Notes: generated from the letters alone by a model not told the origin. Shown: positions 12,258 through 22,920, numbered from the stretch's first letter. The stretch is 64,000 bases of DNA from Chrysemys picta bellii (GCF_011386835.1 NC_088798.1:2914001-2978000); one strand, 5' to 3'. A program made the numbers and translations.

Positions 12258-12714
12258 CACACACACACCCTGGCAACACTCCCCTCTGCCCCCCCCACAG
12301 AGCAGCGGTCTCGCTGGGGCCCCCCAACCCTGGCCCAGGGCCTAGGGGCTGCAGTGACCCTGGGAGCTCTCTGGGGTGGGGATCCCTGCAAAGCCGCCCG
12401 GCCTAGTGCGGCCCTGACCCACAGGCTCCCTGGGGCAGGTCAGCCCCCCAACAGGGAAGTGCTAGGGGGTGCCGGCCCCCCCCAGAGCCCAGGTCCCTGC
12501 AGCCCCCCAGCAGAGCCGAGCTGAGCGTGGGGCTCTCAGGGTGACAGTCCCGGCAAGTGGCTCGTGGCCCCGTTTCCCTCCCAGCAAAGGGTAACAATGC
12601 CCCAGCGGGCACCGAGCACTGGCTCCACCGGCTGCGTGGGGCGACGTGGCAAACCCTAGAGCTTGTGAGACTGAGAGAGGTTGTAGGTAGGTGCTAGTCA
12701 GACACCCCCCACCC
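12258..12714. other. No gene recognised
   Basis: Sequence just upstream of the first visible BTBD19 exon. No BTB-domain exon seen. Confidence 0.5.
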
Positions 12715-12955
12715 CCAGCTCTTCCAGTGCCCCTCATTCCCGACCTGCAGCCCCTGCTAGCCCAGCCCTGGGCTCCCCCCCCACAGCTCTGCCGGTGCCC
12801 CTCACTCCCGACCCGCAGCCCCTGCTAGCCCAGCCCTGCCCCCCCCAGCTCTGCCAGTGCCCCTCACTCCCGACCCGCAGCCCCTGCTAGCCCAGCCCTG
12901 GGCTCCCCCAGCTCTGCCGGTGCCCCTCACCCCGACCCGCAGCCCCCTGCTGTGC
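12715..12955 (+). repeat. Dispersed 60-68 bp minisatellite, locus 2
   Basis: Four units with the CCGACCCGCAGCCCC core, lying within 60 bp of the acceptor of the first visible BTBD19 exon. Confidence 0.9.
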
Positions 12956-13008
12956 CAGTGCCCCGGTCTCCAGACGACTCCAGCTGTCTGTCTGTGTTTT
13001 CCCCACAG

Positions 13009-13077
13009 GCGGCTGTGACCTACAGACAGACAGACCTGCAGGAGCACTGCCTGGTGTTCGTGGAGGACCGCACGCGG
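13009..13077 (+). CDS. BTBD19: BTBD19 exon, first in window
   Basis: 69 bp, phase 0 at both ends. Acceptor ...TTTTCCCCACAG, donor GTATGG. Encodes AAVTYRQTDLQEHCLVF and the following VEDRTR, the end of the segment after the BTB domain. Confidence 0.88.
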
Positions 13078-15716
13078 GTATGGCCACTCAGAGAGCGAGG
13101 GGGGGCACAGGGTGGCAGGGTTTGGCCAGAGGTGCATGGCCCTGGGGTCTAAGAGCACAAGGTGGGGGGGGGCCTGTGCATCAGCCTGATCCCCCATGAG
13201 CTCTGACAATACCCCCACCCCCTGCCACCCGCTAGCAGACTCAGGCATGCGGCCAATGCCCCACGTGGTACCAGCCTGACAGCATCCTGGGCCCTGAGCA
13301 GCCAAGAGAAGGGGGCAGGACAGGGGTGTGGCAGAGGGGGGATGGGATGGGGCAAGGCAGGGGGGGGTGGGATGAGGGCTGGGCAGAGGGGGGACGGGAT
13401 GGGGGCAGGGCAGGGGGGTCGTGGGATGGGGGCAGGGCAGAGGGGGGACGGGATGGGGCACGGCGGGGTGGTGGGATGGGGGCAGGGCGGGGGGGGATGG
13501 GATGGGATGGGGCAAGGCAGGGGTGGTGGGATGGGGGCAGGGCAGAGGGGGGACGGATGGGGCAAGGCAGGGGTGGTGGGATGGGGCAGGGCAGAGGGGG
13601 GACGGATGGGGCAAGGCAGGGGTGGTGGGATGGGGGCAGGGCAGAGGGGGGACGGATGGGGCAAGGCAGGGGTGGTGGGATGGGGGCAGGGCAGAGGGGG
13701 GACGGATGGGGCAAGGCAGGGGTGGTGGGATGGGGCAGGGCAGAGGGGGGACGGATGGGGCAAGGCAGGGGTGGTGGGATGGGGGCAGGGCAGAGGGGGG
13801 ACGGATGGGGCAAGGCAGGGGTGGTGGGATGGGGGCGGGGCAGAGGGCTAGTAGGACAGGGACAGGGGGTGATGGGGATGGGGTGGGCGGCAGGGTACAT
13901 GCCCGGGTGGTGTGGGGAGAGGTTCTGTGCCCACCCCGTGCCAGGTGGGGTCAGGCCCGCTGCCAGGGGTGACCCGGCCCGTTTGCGGTGCCGCAGGAGG
14001 TGGTGCAGACACGGAGTTTCCATGAGCTGTCGGCCGCGGCGCTGGTGGCCGTGCTGCGCAGCGACCGGCTGGCCATCGACGAACCGGACCTGATCCAGGC
14101 CGTGCGGGAATGGGCCCACGTCAGCTCGGTGAGTGCCGGCGGTCCCCAGGGCCAGGAGCTGGGGCTCACCAAGCCAGGGGCTTGCTGCAGGCATCTCAGC
14201 CCCCACCATGGGGAGGCTGGCAGGGGGGAGGGATGTGCCCCTGGCCACCCAGTGAGTGCATGGCAGAGCTGGAATGGACCCCCCTCCCGACTCTAACCCG
14301 TAGACCCCACTCTTTGCCCAGAGCCAGGAGAGAACCCAGGTGTCCTGGCTGCCAGATCCCTCTGCCCCCCACTCGCCTCCCAGAGCTGGGGATAGAACCC
14401 AGGTGTCCTGGCTGCCAGCCACCTCCCCCCCAGCCCACCCTGGAGAAGCAGAGCGCAGGGCCCCTGGGTGTCCCAGGTGAGGGCACCTGTCCCCAGCTGC
14501 CAGGCTCCAGCTGCCACCCAGGCCCCAATCTCTGGGCACAAGCACAGGTGATGCCAGTCCCTGCCCACCCCCAGTGCTCCCGTCTGCCCTGAGGGTGAGA
14601 TGCCAGAGGTCTGTCCTTTGGGATGCCTAGGGGGGGACTGGAGGGCACACAGGAGGGCAGATGGTGCTGGCTGGTGATGTTGGCCCCCATCACCTGGGAA
14701 CCTGGCCGAGACACCCGGCCCATCTCCCACTGGCTACCAAAGCACTGGGGGGGTCCTGCCACCCTGGGGTCAAAGGCCCCAGATTGCATCCCCTCTCCTC
14801 GCTGGCTCCCCAGATCATCCCCCTCCCCCCCACTGGCTCCCCAGGTCATGGATTCGGCCCCTGACCCTGCACTCCTGTTCCAGGCTGTCCTGGAGCGGCC
14901 GGTGGCCGAGGTGGCAGCGGGGCCGGTGCGTGAGCTCCGCCTGCCCCTGCTCTCGCCCCGCGAGCTGGCAGCCCTGGAGAGCCACAACCAGAGGGATCCT
15001 CTCATCCCGGTGAGGGGCCGGCTGGCTGTGTCCGTCTGTGTCTGTCTGTCTGTGTCCATCTGGCTGCGGCCGTCTGCCTGTGTCTGTCTGTGCCCATCTG
15101 CCTGTCCGTGCGCCCCAGCTGTGACTGTGTCCATCTGTCTGTCCTTGTGGCCCTGGCTGTCTACGTCCATCTGTCTATGTCCATCTGTCTGTCTGTGTCC
15201 GTCTGGCCATGCACCCCGTCTGTGTCTGTGTCCATCTGTCCACGCGCCCCAGGCTGAGATCGGGCCCTTGGGAAGGCCTGGCCAGCCTAAGGCATTGGGG
15301 GCGGGGGACATGGGACCCGCTGCAGGCCCTCGGGCCGCCCCTTGGGGTGGGTCTGGACAGTGCCTCCAGGGCAGGGAGAGGCTGGCGAGAGATGCCAAGG
15401 GACTGCGGTCAGGGACATCTGCGGCACTGACCCAGACGCCTGCCCCATGGCCCCCTATGCCAGGCCCCAGCCCCCTCGCCCTCTCCATCCCTGTCACTTC
15501 TTGGCCCTGTCCTGCCCCCAAAGCCCAGGTGCCTGGCCCTGTGTCCAGCTCGGACCGGCTGGCACCGCAGCAACCTGGTATCACCCCCCACAGGTCGAGT
15601 GCATCGCTGAGGCCTGGAAGTGCCACGCGCTGAGGAAGGGGAGCGGGGCGCCATCCCGTCTGTGCCAGCGCCGCAGGGGCACCCAGCCCCGGGAGCACCA
15701 CGGCTACCTCGAGTGA
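13009..15716 (+). CDS. BTBD19: BTBD19, 3' half of the coding region (four exons)
   Basis: BTB domain-containing protein 19; its biochemical role is not established, and BTB/BACK proteins often act as dimers or cullin-3 adaptors. Four exons (69, 132, 126 and 123 bp) join in phase 0 to give 149 residues plus stop. The product covers the BACK-like helical region and the C terminus. Marks seen: LQEHCLVFVED, FHELSAAALVAVLRSD, AVLERPVAEVAAG, ECIAEAWKCHALR and the ending QPREHHGYLE. As I recall it, the human protein is near 290 residues, so about the N-terminal half (the BTB domain) is missing. It is not found in the 13 kb upstream, so those exons are further away, lost or in an assembly gap. The gene runs tail-to-tail with PTCH2, as in human 1p34 from memory. 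Sequences at all junctions obey AG/GT. The call rests on the C-terminal match and synteny. Confidence 0.9.
13078..13996 (+). other. BTBD19 intron with minisatellite
   Basis: Contains the 50-bp G-rich minisatellite listed separately; otherwise no feature. Confidence 0.8.
13330..13850. repeat. G-rich ~50-bp minisatellite in BTBD19 intron
   Basis: About ten units of 49-51 bp with GATGGGGCAAGGCAGGGG and GGCAGGGCAGAGGGGGGACG. One strand is nearly all G and A, so it is a candidate for G-quadruplex formation in the sense transcript. Long frames on either strand are repeat artefacts. Confidence 0.93.
13997..14128 (+). CDS. BTBD19: BTBD19 exon, second in window
   Basis: 132 bp, phase 0. Acceptor GTGCCGCAG, donor GTGAGT. 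Encodes the BACK-like segment with FHELSAAALVAVLRSDRLAI and ending WAHVSS. Confidence 0.93.
14129..14883 (+). other. BTBD19 intron
   Basis: Holds a possible MIR tail near 14,180-14,290 and a two-unit repeat containing GAACCCAGGTGTCCTGGCTG (14,330-14,440). No exon. Confidence 0.6.
14884..15009 (+). CDS. BTBD19: BTBD19 exon, third in window
   Basis: 126 bp, phase 0. Acceptor TCCTGTTCCAG, donor GTGAGG. Encodes AVLERPVAEVAAGPVRELRL and ends HNQRDPLIP. Confidence 0.93.
15017..15250. repeat. GTCT-rich simple repeat in BTBD19 intron
   Basis: Repeated GTCTGTCTGTGTCCATCTG units just after the donor at 15,010. Confidence 0.85.
15594..15716 (+). CDS. BTBD19: BTBD19 last coding exon
   Basis: 123 bp including TGA. 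Acceptor CCCCCCACAG. Encodes VECIAEAWKCHALR, a basic stretch and the terminal REHHGYLE, matching the known C-terminal pattern of the family. Confidence 0.93.
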   Translation, partial: VECIAEAWKCHALRKGSGAPSRLCQRRRGTQPREHHGYLE

Positions 15717-16214
15717 GGGGGGTAGCAGCCAGCGGCGGGCGCCAGGGGGCAGGGAGAGTCTGTTCCTTCATCTCCGGGAGGAGTGACGGGGCAAAGCGCA
15801 TTTCCCAGGATGCCGCTGGCCTTGTGCACCCGTCGTGCCAGAGCCGGGGGCAGGCCTGGCCCATCCCAGCCAGAGCCGGGCCAGGCTCAGGGCGGCCATG
15901 GTCCTGCGTGGGGGGGCCGGGCTGAGACGGGGGCTGCCCACAACACTCCCCCTTGCCCGAGTTTGCTGCATGGGCCGGGCAGGCTGCCCAGCTGCGATGG
16001 CTGGGGGTGGCAGGGCAGGGCCGGGGAGAGGCTCCCACCCATCGTCTCCTCAGCTGAGAGCTCCCTGAGCCGACAGCCCCGCCCCTGGCAGTGGATTGGG
16101 ACGGGCCTGGATTTTCCTGTGGCCCAGACGGGAGGCTGAGGGGGGTGACACGACAGCTCCTGTCTGAGCCCGATCTCGTGTGGAGCTGGGGAAGGTCAGG
16201 TTAGCCCAGGGACT

Positions 16215-16870
16215 AAGGTGCCACCCGCTGCGGTGCTTTTATTCACCTGACGGCGCTCCGGCTCTTCAGCGGCACTGAAGCTTCATTGCCGCAATGCCGC
16301 CGAAGACCCGGAGCGAGTGACGGTCCCGCCGCCGAGGCGCCGCCGAAGACCCGGAGCTAGTGACGGTCCCGCCGCCGAGGCGCCGCCGAAGACCCGGAGC
16401 GAGTGACGGTCCCGCCGCCGAGGCGCCGCCGAAGACCCGGAGCGAGTGAGGGTCCCGCCGCCGAGGCGCCGCCGAAGACCCGGAGCGAGTGAGGGTCCCG
16501 CCGCCGAGGCGCCGCCGAAGACCCGGAGCGAGCGACGGTCCCGCCGCCGAGGCGCCGCCGAAGACCCGGAGCGAGTGAAGGTCCCGCCGCCGAGGCGCCG
16601 CCGAAGACCCGGAGCGAGTGAGGGTCCCGCCGCCGAGGCGCCGCCGAAGACCCGGAGCGAGTGACGGTCCCGCCGCCGAGGCGCCGCCGAAGACCCGGAG
16701 CGAGTGAGGGTCCCGCCGCCGAGGCGCCGCCGAAGACCCGGAGCGAGTGAGGGTCCCGCCTCCGAGGCACCGCCGAAGACCCGGAGCGAGTGAGGGTCCC
16801 GCCGCCGAGGCGCCGCCGAAGACCCGGAGCGCCGTCCCGTCAGTAAAAGCGCCGCAGTAGGTGGTGCCTT
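16215..16870. mobile_element. TIR-flanked 43-bp minisatellite element
   Basis: The left end reads AAGGTGCCACCCGCTGCGG then TGCTTTTATTCACCTGACGG. The right end is an imperfect inverted copy (AAGGCACCACCTACTGCGGC). Between them lie about twelve 43-bp units with CCGGAGCGAGTGAGGGTCCC and GCCGCCGAGGCGCC. It looks like a non-autonomous DNA element whose core has expanded in tandem. Confidence 0.7.
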
Positions 16871-17243
16871 TTTTTTTTCCGCTCCCCCTGTTCCCTCCAC
16901 CTGGCTACGCCACTGGCCCAGCGTGGTGGGTGAGACCCTCCTGCCTCCCCCGGGGTGCAGTGCTGCCCAGGGACCCCCCTGAGCCGGAGGGAGCCCCAGC
17001 TTGGGATGCCAGCTGCTTTGCAGCCCCTTTGTGCTTGTGCACAGGCCCTGCCTCAGGGCCGACCTCTCCAGCGTGTGTCTGATCCCGGATGGGGGCTGGA
17101 TGCCCGCAAACCCCAGGGCCACACCATGCCCCTCCCCAAGTCACAGGGCCACCAAAGGAGGAGCCCAGCCCTGGCACATGGTGGGCCAGGCCTCAGGGGG
17201 GTCACTCGGGGCCCTGGGGCTGCCCTGCAGTGCACGCAGGATC

Positions 17244-17249
17244 AATAAA
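17244..17249 (+). promoter_or_regulatory. BTBD19: Candidate BTBD19 poly(A) signal
   Basis: AATAAA in ATCAATAAAACTCC on the gene strand, 1.5 kb after the stop codon. No earlier good signal seen. Confidence 0.5.
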
Positions 17250-17302
17250 ACTCCACAGAGCTCACTGCTGAGTCAGCGTCTTGATTTCAGCAGCGCCTCA
17301 GA

Positions 17303-17735
17303 GCTGCGGGGGAGCCCAGGGCTGGGCTAGCAGGGGCTGCGTGTCGGGAGTGAGGGGCACCGGCAGAGCTGTGGGTGGGGGAGCCCAGGGCTGGGGTAGC
17401 AGGGGGCTGCGGGTCGGGAGTGAGGGGCACCGGCAGAGCTGGGGGGAGCCCAGGGCTGGGCTAGCAGGGGCTGTGTGTCGGGAGTGAGGGGCACCGGCAG
17501 AGCTGGGGGGAGCCCAGGGCTGGGCTAGCAGGGGCTGCGGGTCGGGAGTGAGGGGCACCGGCAGAGCTGGGGGGAGCCCAGGGCTGGGCTAGCAGGGGCT
17601 GCGGGTCGGGAGTGAGGGGCACCGGCAGAGCTGGGGGAGCCCAGGGCTGGGCTAGCAGGGGCTATGGGTCGGGAGTGAGGGGCACCGGCAGAGCTGGGGG
17701 TGGGTAGAGCCCAGGGCAGGGCTAGCAGGGGGCTG
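17303..17735 (-). repeat. Dispersed minisatellite, locus 3 (inverted)
   Basis: About seven units of the 60-68 bp family in opposite orientation (GGTCGGGAGTGAGGGGCACC, GGGCTGGGCTAGCAGGGGC). It directly abuts a CR1 tail. Confidence 0.93.
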
Positions 17736-17737
17736 CA

Positions 17738-18085
17738 GGGGGGATTTGATAGCTGCTTTCAACTACCTGAAGGGGGGTTCCAAAGAGGATGGATCTAGAC
17801 TGTTCGCAGTGGTGGCAGATGACAGAACAAGGAGTAATGGTCTCAAGTTGCAGTGGGGGAGGTTTAGGTTGGATATTAGGAAACACTATTTCACTAGGAG
17901 GGTGGTGAAGCACTGGAATGGGTTACCTAGGAAGGTGGTGGAATCTCCATCCTTAGAGGTTTTTAAGGCCCAGCTTGACAAAGCCCTGGCTGGGATGATT
18001 TAGTTGGGGTTGGTCCTGCTTTGAGCAGGGGGTTGGACTAGATACCTCCTGAGGTCCCTTCCAACCCTGATAGTCTATGATAGAT
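17738..18085 (+). mobile_element. CR1 LINE 3' end
   Basis: Encodes the end of the CR1 ORF2 protein ([33 protein letters not shown]) and then the typical 3' tail GGACTAGATACCTCCTGAGG to TCTATGATA. 5'-truncated, as usual for CR1. Frame still open, so fairly young. Confidence 0.95.
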
Positions 18086-19423
18086 TAAGGGGGTCTGGGG
18101 AGGAGTTGCCCATTGATGGCCTATAGCCAGCACCCCACGTCCCTGCACCCCACATCCCTGGGTGAGTCGGGGTGGGGGCAGGGGGCTGCTGGTCATTACT
18201 GCCCCCTTGCTGGAGCTGCGTCTGGGAAGGGCCTTGGGACAGCCGGCTCCCCTTTGTGACTGTAGCCCCAGCTGGGGGTCTGGACTCCTGGCTTCATTGC
18301 CCAGCTCTGCCACAGGCCCCCTGGGGGACCTCAGGGAAGTTGTGTGCTCACTTTGTGCCCCATCTATGGCAGGGCTGCCAGGCTGAGACCATCCGCGGCC
18401 CACAGAGGGGTGACACCAGAGATGGGGTCCCCCAAGGCTGGTAGTGAGGGCACCTGACAGCTGGGTGGGTCACAGCAGCAGGCACAGTGCGGCACGTCCA
18501 GATCTGCGCCCCCATCTGTCTGTCTAGCCTGCCCAGCTCCCTGCCCGTCACACGTAGCAGCAGCTACCCAGGGGCAATGCAAGGCGCTGGATCCTGAGGC
18601 CGGCGCTGCTCTGAGCCGTCCCTGTGGCACTGATGGGTCTCTACCTCCAGGGACCCCAGCCAGCCCGTGGCCCAGCCCAACCGGGGCCTGGTGCAGCCCG
18701 ACGAGCCTTGGCATCTCCTCTGCCCTTCCCCTCCTTACGCCCCCTGCCTCCCTGGCTCCGGGTCTGCGCTCAGTGCAGTCACCTCCGCCTGGCCTGCAGC
18801 TAGCCCCTGGGGGTGGGCAGAGCCGGGGCCGCAGGCTGCCTCCATGCCCAGCAGTGCTCTGCCCTGCTGCCCAGGGAGCCCAGAGGCAGAGGTGAGGGGC
18901 CCGCCAGTACAGGGTGGGGACACTGAGGCTGGAATGCCCAGGACAGTCAGTTCCTCCGGGGCCAATGGCGGGATGTGCTGCCCTGCATGCCCACCCTGTG
19001 CAGGGGTCTGGCTTCTCTCCCGCAGGCAGGGCGGGGGGCAGGGCAGGGGCCTTACTCCAGCTCCTCTTTCCCGGGCCCCGCACCAGGGACGGGACGGAAT
19101 CGATTCTCGGCGCCCTGGGAACTGGCAGCTGAGCCCCTGGGTTGGCCGAGGGGAGTTTTAGCTCGGCCCGGGGCAGCTGCTGGATTTCTTCACTGGCTTC
19201 TTTGCCAGGGTGGTCCGGAGCGTCCGGCCAGGGTGGGCCCCGCTCAGGGACTTTGGTCCTGCTCACACCCAGGGGCTTGTCAGCCGAGAAGCATCCGGCA
19301 AAGACCATGGGTGAGACGGGGGGGGGGGGGGTGTCTCAGCCCAGGTTGCAGCTTCGGGGCTGGGCCTGCCCCGAGTGCCCAGGCTCAGCAGGGTGGGGCT
19401 GGGGCAGGACCTGGCTGGGGCAC
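18086..19423. other. No gene recognised; MIR-like remnant inside
   Basis: 18,255-18,360 resembles MIR (GCTCTGCCACAGGCCCCC, then 'gacctcaggg'). Nothing else supported. Confidence 0.5.
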
Positions 19424-20262
19424 TGTGACAAAGTGGGGGGGTTCTTGTTTTCTGTGGAGTTTCAATGGTTTGCATGCAGAGGGGGTGGGACTCAGTTTCC
19501 CTGGGTGTTACTGGTTTAACGAGGTGAGGGGAGAGGGAGTTTGTTTTGCAGAGAACCAGAGAGAGGACTTGGGGGACCCAGCCGATGGCCGGGAGGATGG
19601 ATACCCCAGCGACCGGTGACCTGGCGACCTGGTGACCCAGAGGCCCAGCTGAGGAGATGCAGCCGGTTCTGGCCAGTGGGAGGACAATGGGCTGCAGAGT
19701 GAGGACCCAGTGACCTGACCAGCCGGTTCCAGCCAGAGGACAGAAGCAGGAGAGGAGGCCCCGGTTTACAACCCTGTTTGCCTGGAGAGAAGACAATGGA
19801 CAGAGGCGGGGCCTGGGGCCGGGGATCTCAGATGCCCAGCTGGGAGCAGGGGGGTTCTGGGCTGGAGAGGGGGAGCAGGAAGAGCCCACCTGGATGCAGA
19901 GAGACTGGGATGTGCTGGGCTGAGGGAGGCCAGGCCTGAGGCCCTGAGAGTTTCCTGTGCTGGGTTCAACTCTCAATAAACCCTCCTGTTTCATGCTGGC
20001 TGAGAGTCACTCCGGTCTAGAGAACAAGATTGCATCAACCCCTTCGGGGGTGGAGGCCCCGGGGGTCCAGAGCGAGGGGACTCCCTGAGGGGGCCCACGG
20101 CAGAGACAGACGTGCTAAGGCTCAGAGAGGTGCGGCTCCAGGAGGTGGAGGGGCCTGACCCCGAGAGAGAGTGGACCCCCGAGAAGGGCTGTTGCACTAA
20201 AAGGGGCTCCCCCCACGGACTGCACGGGGACAAGAGTGGGCACGATCTGTGAGTCCGTGACA
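19424..20262 (+). mobile_element. Solo LTR, ~840 bp
   Basis: Begins TGTGACAAAGTGGGGG and ends GAGTCCGTGACA. Flanks GGCAC and AGCAC form a 5-bp duplication with one mismatch. AATAAACCCTCCTG near 19,975 is the LTR poly(A) signal, followed by the shared GGCTGAGAGTCA block. A related but longer family than 11,819. Confidence 0.8.
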
Positions 20263-20705
20263 AGCACACCAGGATGACGTGGTGATGGCGATTCAGTGGG
20301 GGGTGATGCCCTGCAGGACCCATTCAGAGCTAGGGGCGCTGTGCTAGAGAGGAGCCTTCCCTGACCTAGTGCCCCAGTGTGGGGGTTGGCTAGGGGGGCT
20401 ACAGGGGATCAGCTGTGGGAGCACCATGCCCTGCTGTGGCCATGGCACCGGGGGGCACCACAGCAGCTGAGTCCAGGCCATGCAGCGAGGAGGGGCTGGC
20501 TGCAGCCCATGTTTGTTTGGGGTGTGGGTTGCTAAGTGACCGTGGAGCTGAGCCCAGGCTGGGTGCCCGCAGGGAAGCCCTGCCTGAGCCCTCTGGCATG
20601 CACTGACTCATCGGTTGACGCGGGGAGAGGTAGGAGCAACCCTGGGCCTTGGCAGCCTCGCCATCCACCCCCCTGCTGTTCTGCTGCCTGACTTTGGCTG
20701 GCATT
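20263..20705. other. Left part of U1 block 1, no gene
   Basis: The end (TGACTTTGGCTGGCATTACC) recurs at 27,670, 35,265 and 38,130, so block 1 starts near here. No exon. Confidence 0.6.
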
Positions 20706-21210
20706 ACCGGTGCCCCTCACTCCCGACCCGCAGCCCCTGCTAGCCCAGCCCTGGGCACCCCTCAGCTCTGCCGGTGCCCTCACTCCCGACCCGCAGCCCC
20801 CTGCTAGCCCAGCCCTGTCCCCCCCAGCTTTGCCGGTGCCCCTCACTCCCGACCCGCAGCCCCTGCTAGCCCAGCCCTGGGCACCCCTCAGCTCTGCCGG
20901 TGCCCCTCACTCCCGACCCGCAGCCCCCTGCTAGCCCAGCCCTGGGCACCCCTCAGCTCTGCCGGTGCCCTCACTCCCGACCCGCAGCCCCCTGCTAGCC
21001 CAGCCCTGGGCACCCCTCAGCTCTGCCGGTGCCCCTCACTCCCGACCCGCAGCCCCTGCTAGCCCAGCCCTGGGCACCCCTCAGTTCTGCCGGTGCCCCT
21101 CACTCCCGACCCGCAGCCCCCTGCTAGCCCAGCCCTGGGCACCCCCTCAGCTCTGCCGGTGCCCCTCACTCCCGACCCGCAGCCCCCTGCTAGCCCAGTC
21201 CTAACTCCTG
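20706..21210 (+). repeat. Dispersed minisatellite, locus 4
   Basis: About eight units of the 60-68 bp family at the left side of U1 block 1. Confidence 0.93.
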
Positions 21211-22257
21211 ACCTGCAGCCCCTCCCGTTCTCATTACTGCCCTGTTTCTCTCATGTGCCCGAGTGGGGCTCAGGATGGGTTCCCCCCCCCGCCTTCAAGC
21301 CTGGGGTTGGCATTGGGTGTTGCCCATCCTCAGCGCCCCTCCCCCACCCCCCGCTGAGCCCTTTGCTCCCAGTGACTCTGGAGTCCAAAGGCCACGAGGA
21401 GTGGGGGGCAGGGCCCCTGTTCATGCCCACTGACCAGCCTGGCTGGGGGGAGAGGGCAGAGGTAATTCCAGCAGCTGCCTCCTTATCCCTCTGGCAGGGG
21501 CGGGGGGGGGTGAAATGCGCGTCAGTCCCTTTATGGCACCATAGAAACCGGGCTGGGGCTGGGGCTAGCCTGAGGCAGAGCTGGGTGGGGTGGGGGAAAC
21601 CTGCTGCCTCCGGCACCTGCCCCAAACCCCCTGCCCGGTTCTGGCTCCCAGTGGGATGATGCCTGGGACAAAAGGGGAGCTCGCCCCACCCCGCCCCAAC
21701 CCCCCACCAGCCGGGATTCCTTGGGTGCAGGGAGGGGCCAGCCGCTGCTCTGCCAGGATTAGCCAAGCCTGGCACGGCGGAGGGGCCGGCTGCTGCTCGG
21801 AGCCCCTGCCCTCGCTCGTGCCCCTGGAGCCAGCTCAGGCCTGGGGGGGCTGTCCCCACACACAGGCTGGGGGTGCAGGGAGCTGGGGGAGCCGAGTTGG
21901 AGAGTGACCCTCTCCCTAGTGCGGTGGCTCAGACACAGCCTGTCCTCTGACTTGGCCAACCTCATGGGGGGGAGGAGTGAGTGATGGGTGCTGCCCCCGG
22001 ACCTCTGTGGGGGGTTCAAAACCTGTGCCCCCCGCCCCCAGCAGCTGTAACCCCTTGGGTGCCAGGCCCGCCCAGGCTGCAGGGCACGTTCCTGTAGGGC
22101 GGGGTCCGGGTCACGCCCCCAGCTGACCCCCCAAATGCTGTTGGGGGGTGAGGAGCTGCCCCACCCCATGACTGTGCCAGAGTGGGGCAGGGGTCCCCGG
22201 CCGCGCTGAGATCTCCCCGCCGCCCTGGCTCGATGGGCCCCACCCAAACCCCCCCCG

Positions 22258-22380
22258 TAGGGTGACCAGACAGCAAATGTGAAAAATCGGGACGGGGGTG
22301 GGGGGTAATAGGAACTTATGTAAGAAAAAGACCCAAAAATCAGGACTGTCCCTATAAAATCAGGACATCTGGTCACCCTA
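22258..22380. mobile_element. Complete 123-bp hAT-type MITE upstream of U1 copy 1
   Basis: Perfect 13-bp terminal inverted repeats TAGGGTGACCAGA, and an 8-bp duplication CCCCCCCG on both sides. It is absent at the same place in U1 blocks 2, 4 and 5, which gives the empty site directly. It inserted about 350-480 bp before the U1 start, outside the distal element. Confidence 0.95.
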
Positions 22381-22497
22381 CCCCCCCGCGGGTTAGCCCC
22401 CGTAGCGCTGACGAGCCAGGGCTGGCCTGGGGAGAGAGCCGGGCCTGGACAGGCAGGGGGAGGGGCCGACCGGAGTGGCGGAGCCGCAGGAGCACGT

Positions 22498-22694
22498 ATG
22501 CAGATATGGATGGGAGCATAGCATTGTGGGAGCGGAGGCAGACTGCCCAGCAGGGCCCGAATTTGGCACACGGGGCTCGGCGTGGAGAAGGAAGGACCCT
22601 CGGGACAGGTCGAGGCAGGTTACGATACTGGGGGCCGGTGTGGGCGAGACCGGCGGTCGGGGCGCGGCGGTCCGCACCGCGAGTTAAAAGTAGG
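22498..22694 (+). promoter_or_regulatory. U1 copy 1 promoter: distal and proximal elements
   Basis: Distal element: octamer-like ATGCAGAT (22,498-22,505, about -237) and a ZNF143/SPH-like GCATTGTGGGAG (22,521-22,532). Proximal element (PSE): CACCGCGAGTTAAAAGTAGG at 22,675-22,694, that is -60 to -41. Spacing fits RNA polymerase II snRNA promoters; there is no TATA box. Confidence 0.85.
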
Positions 22695-22734
22695 AGGCGA
22701 GCGAGGGCGGGCGGCGGCTGGGCGTTAGGAACTC

Positions 22735-22898
22735 ATACTTACCTGGCAGGGGAGATACCATGATCACGAAGGTGGTTTTCCCAGGGTGAGGCTCATCCAT
22801 TGCACTGCGGGTGTGCTGACCCCTGCGATTTCCCCAAATGCGGGAAACTCGACTGCATAATTTGTGGTAGTGGGGGACTGCGTTCGCGCTCTCCCCTG
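22735..22898 (+). ncRNA. RNU1: U1 small nuclear RNA, copy 1
   Basis: U1 is the RNA core of the U1 snRNP, which pairs with 5' splice sites in the nucleus. The 164-nt sequence has the full set of parts: 5' end ATACTTACCTGG (the splice-site-pairing region), stem-loop I, the U1A-binding loop ATTGCAC in stem-loop II, stem-loop III, the Sm site AATTTGTGG and stem-loop IV ending TCTCCCCTG. Length equals that of vertebrate U1. It has a PSE, a distal element and a 3' box at the correct distances. Identical over all 164 nt to copies 4 and 5, so probably functional. Paired flank class: I (shared with copy 5). Confidence 0.97.
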
Positions 22899-22904
22899 GC
22901 GATT

Positions 22905-22920
22905 GGTTAAAGGCAGACAG
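22905..22920 (+). terminator. 3' box of U1 copy 1
   Basis: GGTTAAAGGCAGACAG starts 7 nt after the RNA end and fits the snRNA 3' box consensus that directs Integrator processing. Confidence 0.85.

Larger units (their letters stand above)
15717..17265 (+). other. BTBD19: Likely BTBD19 3' UTR
   Basis: No gene features between the stop and the first good poly(A) signal. If that signal is used, the 3' UTR is about 1.5 kb and includes the TIR/minisatellite element at 16,215-16,870. Inferred from position only. Confidence 0.45.
21211..22734 (+). repeat. U1 block 1: duplicated upstream region
   Basis: About 1.5 kb shared, almost base for base, with the regions upstream of U1 copies 2, 4 and 5 (for example GTGAAATGCGCGTCAGTCCC and ACCATAGAAACC). 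Only the last ~340 bp are shared with copy 3. No protein gene; apparent frames on both strands are repeated with the block. Confidence 0.9.

Noticed and set aside
13241..14545. 434-residue frame on - across BTBD19 introns
   Set aside because: Antisense of the G-rich minisatellite (Pro/His-rich shadow).
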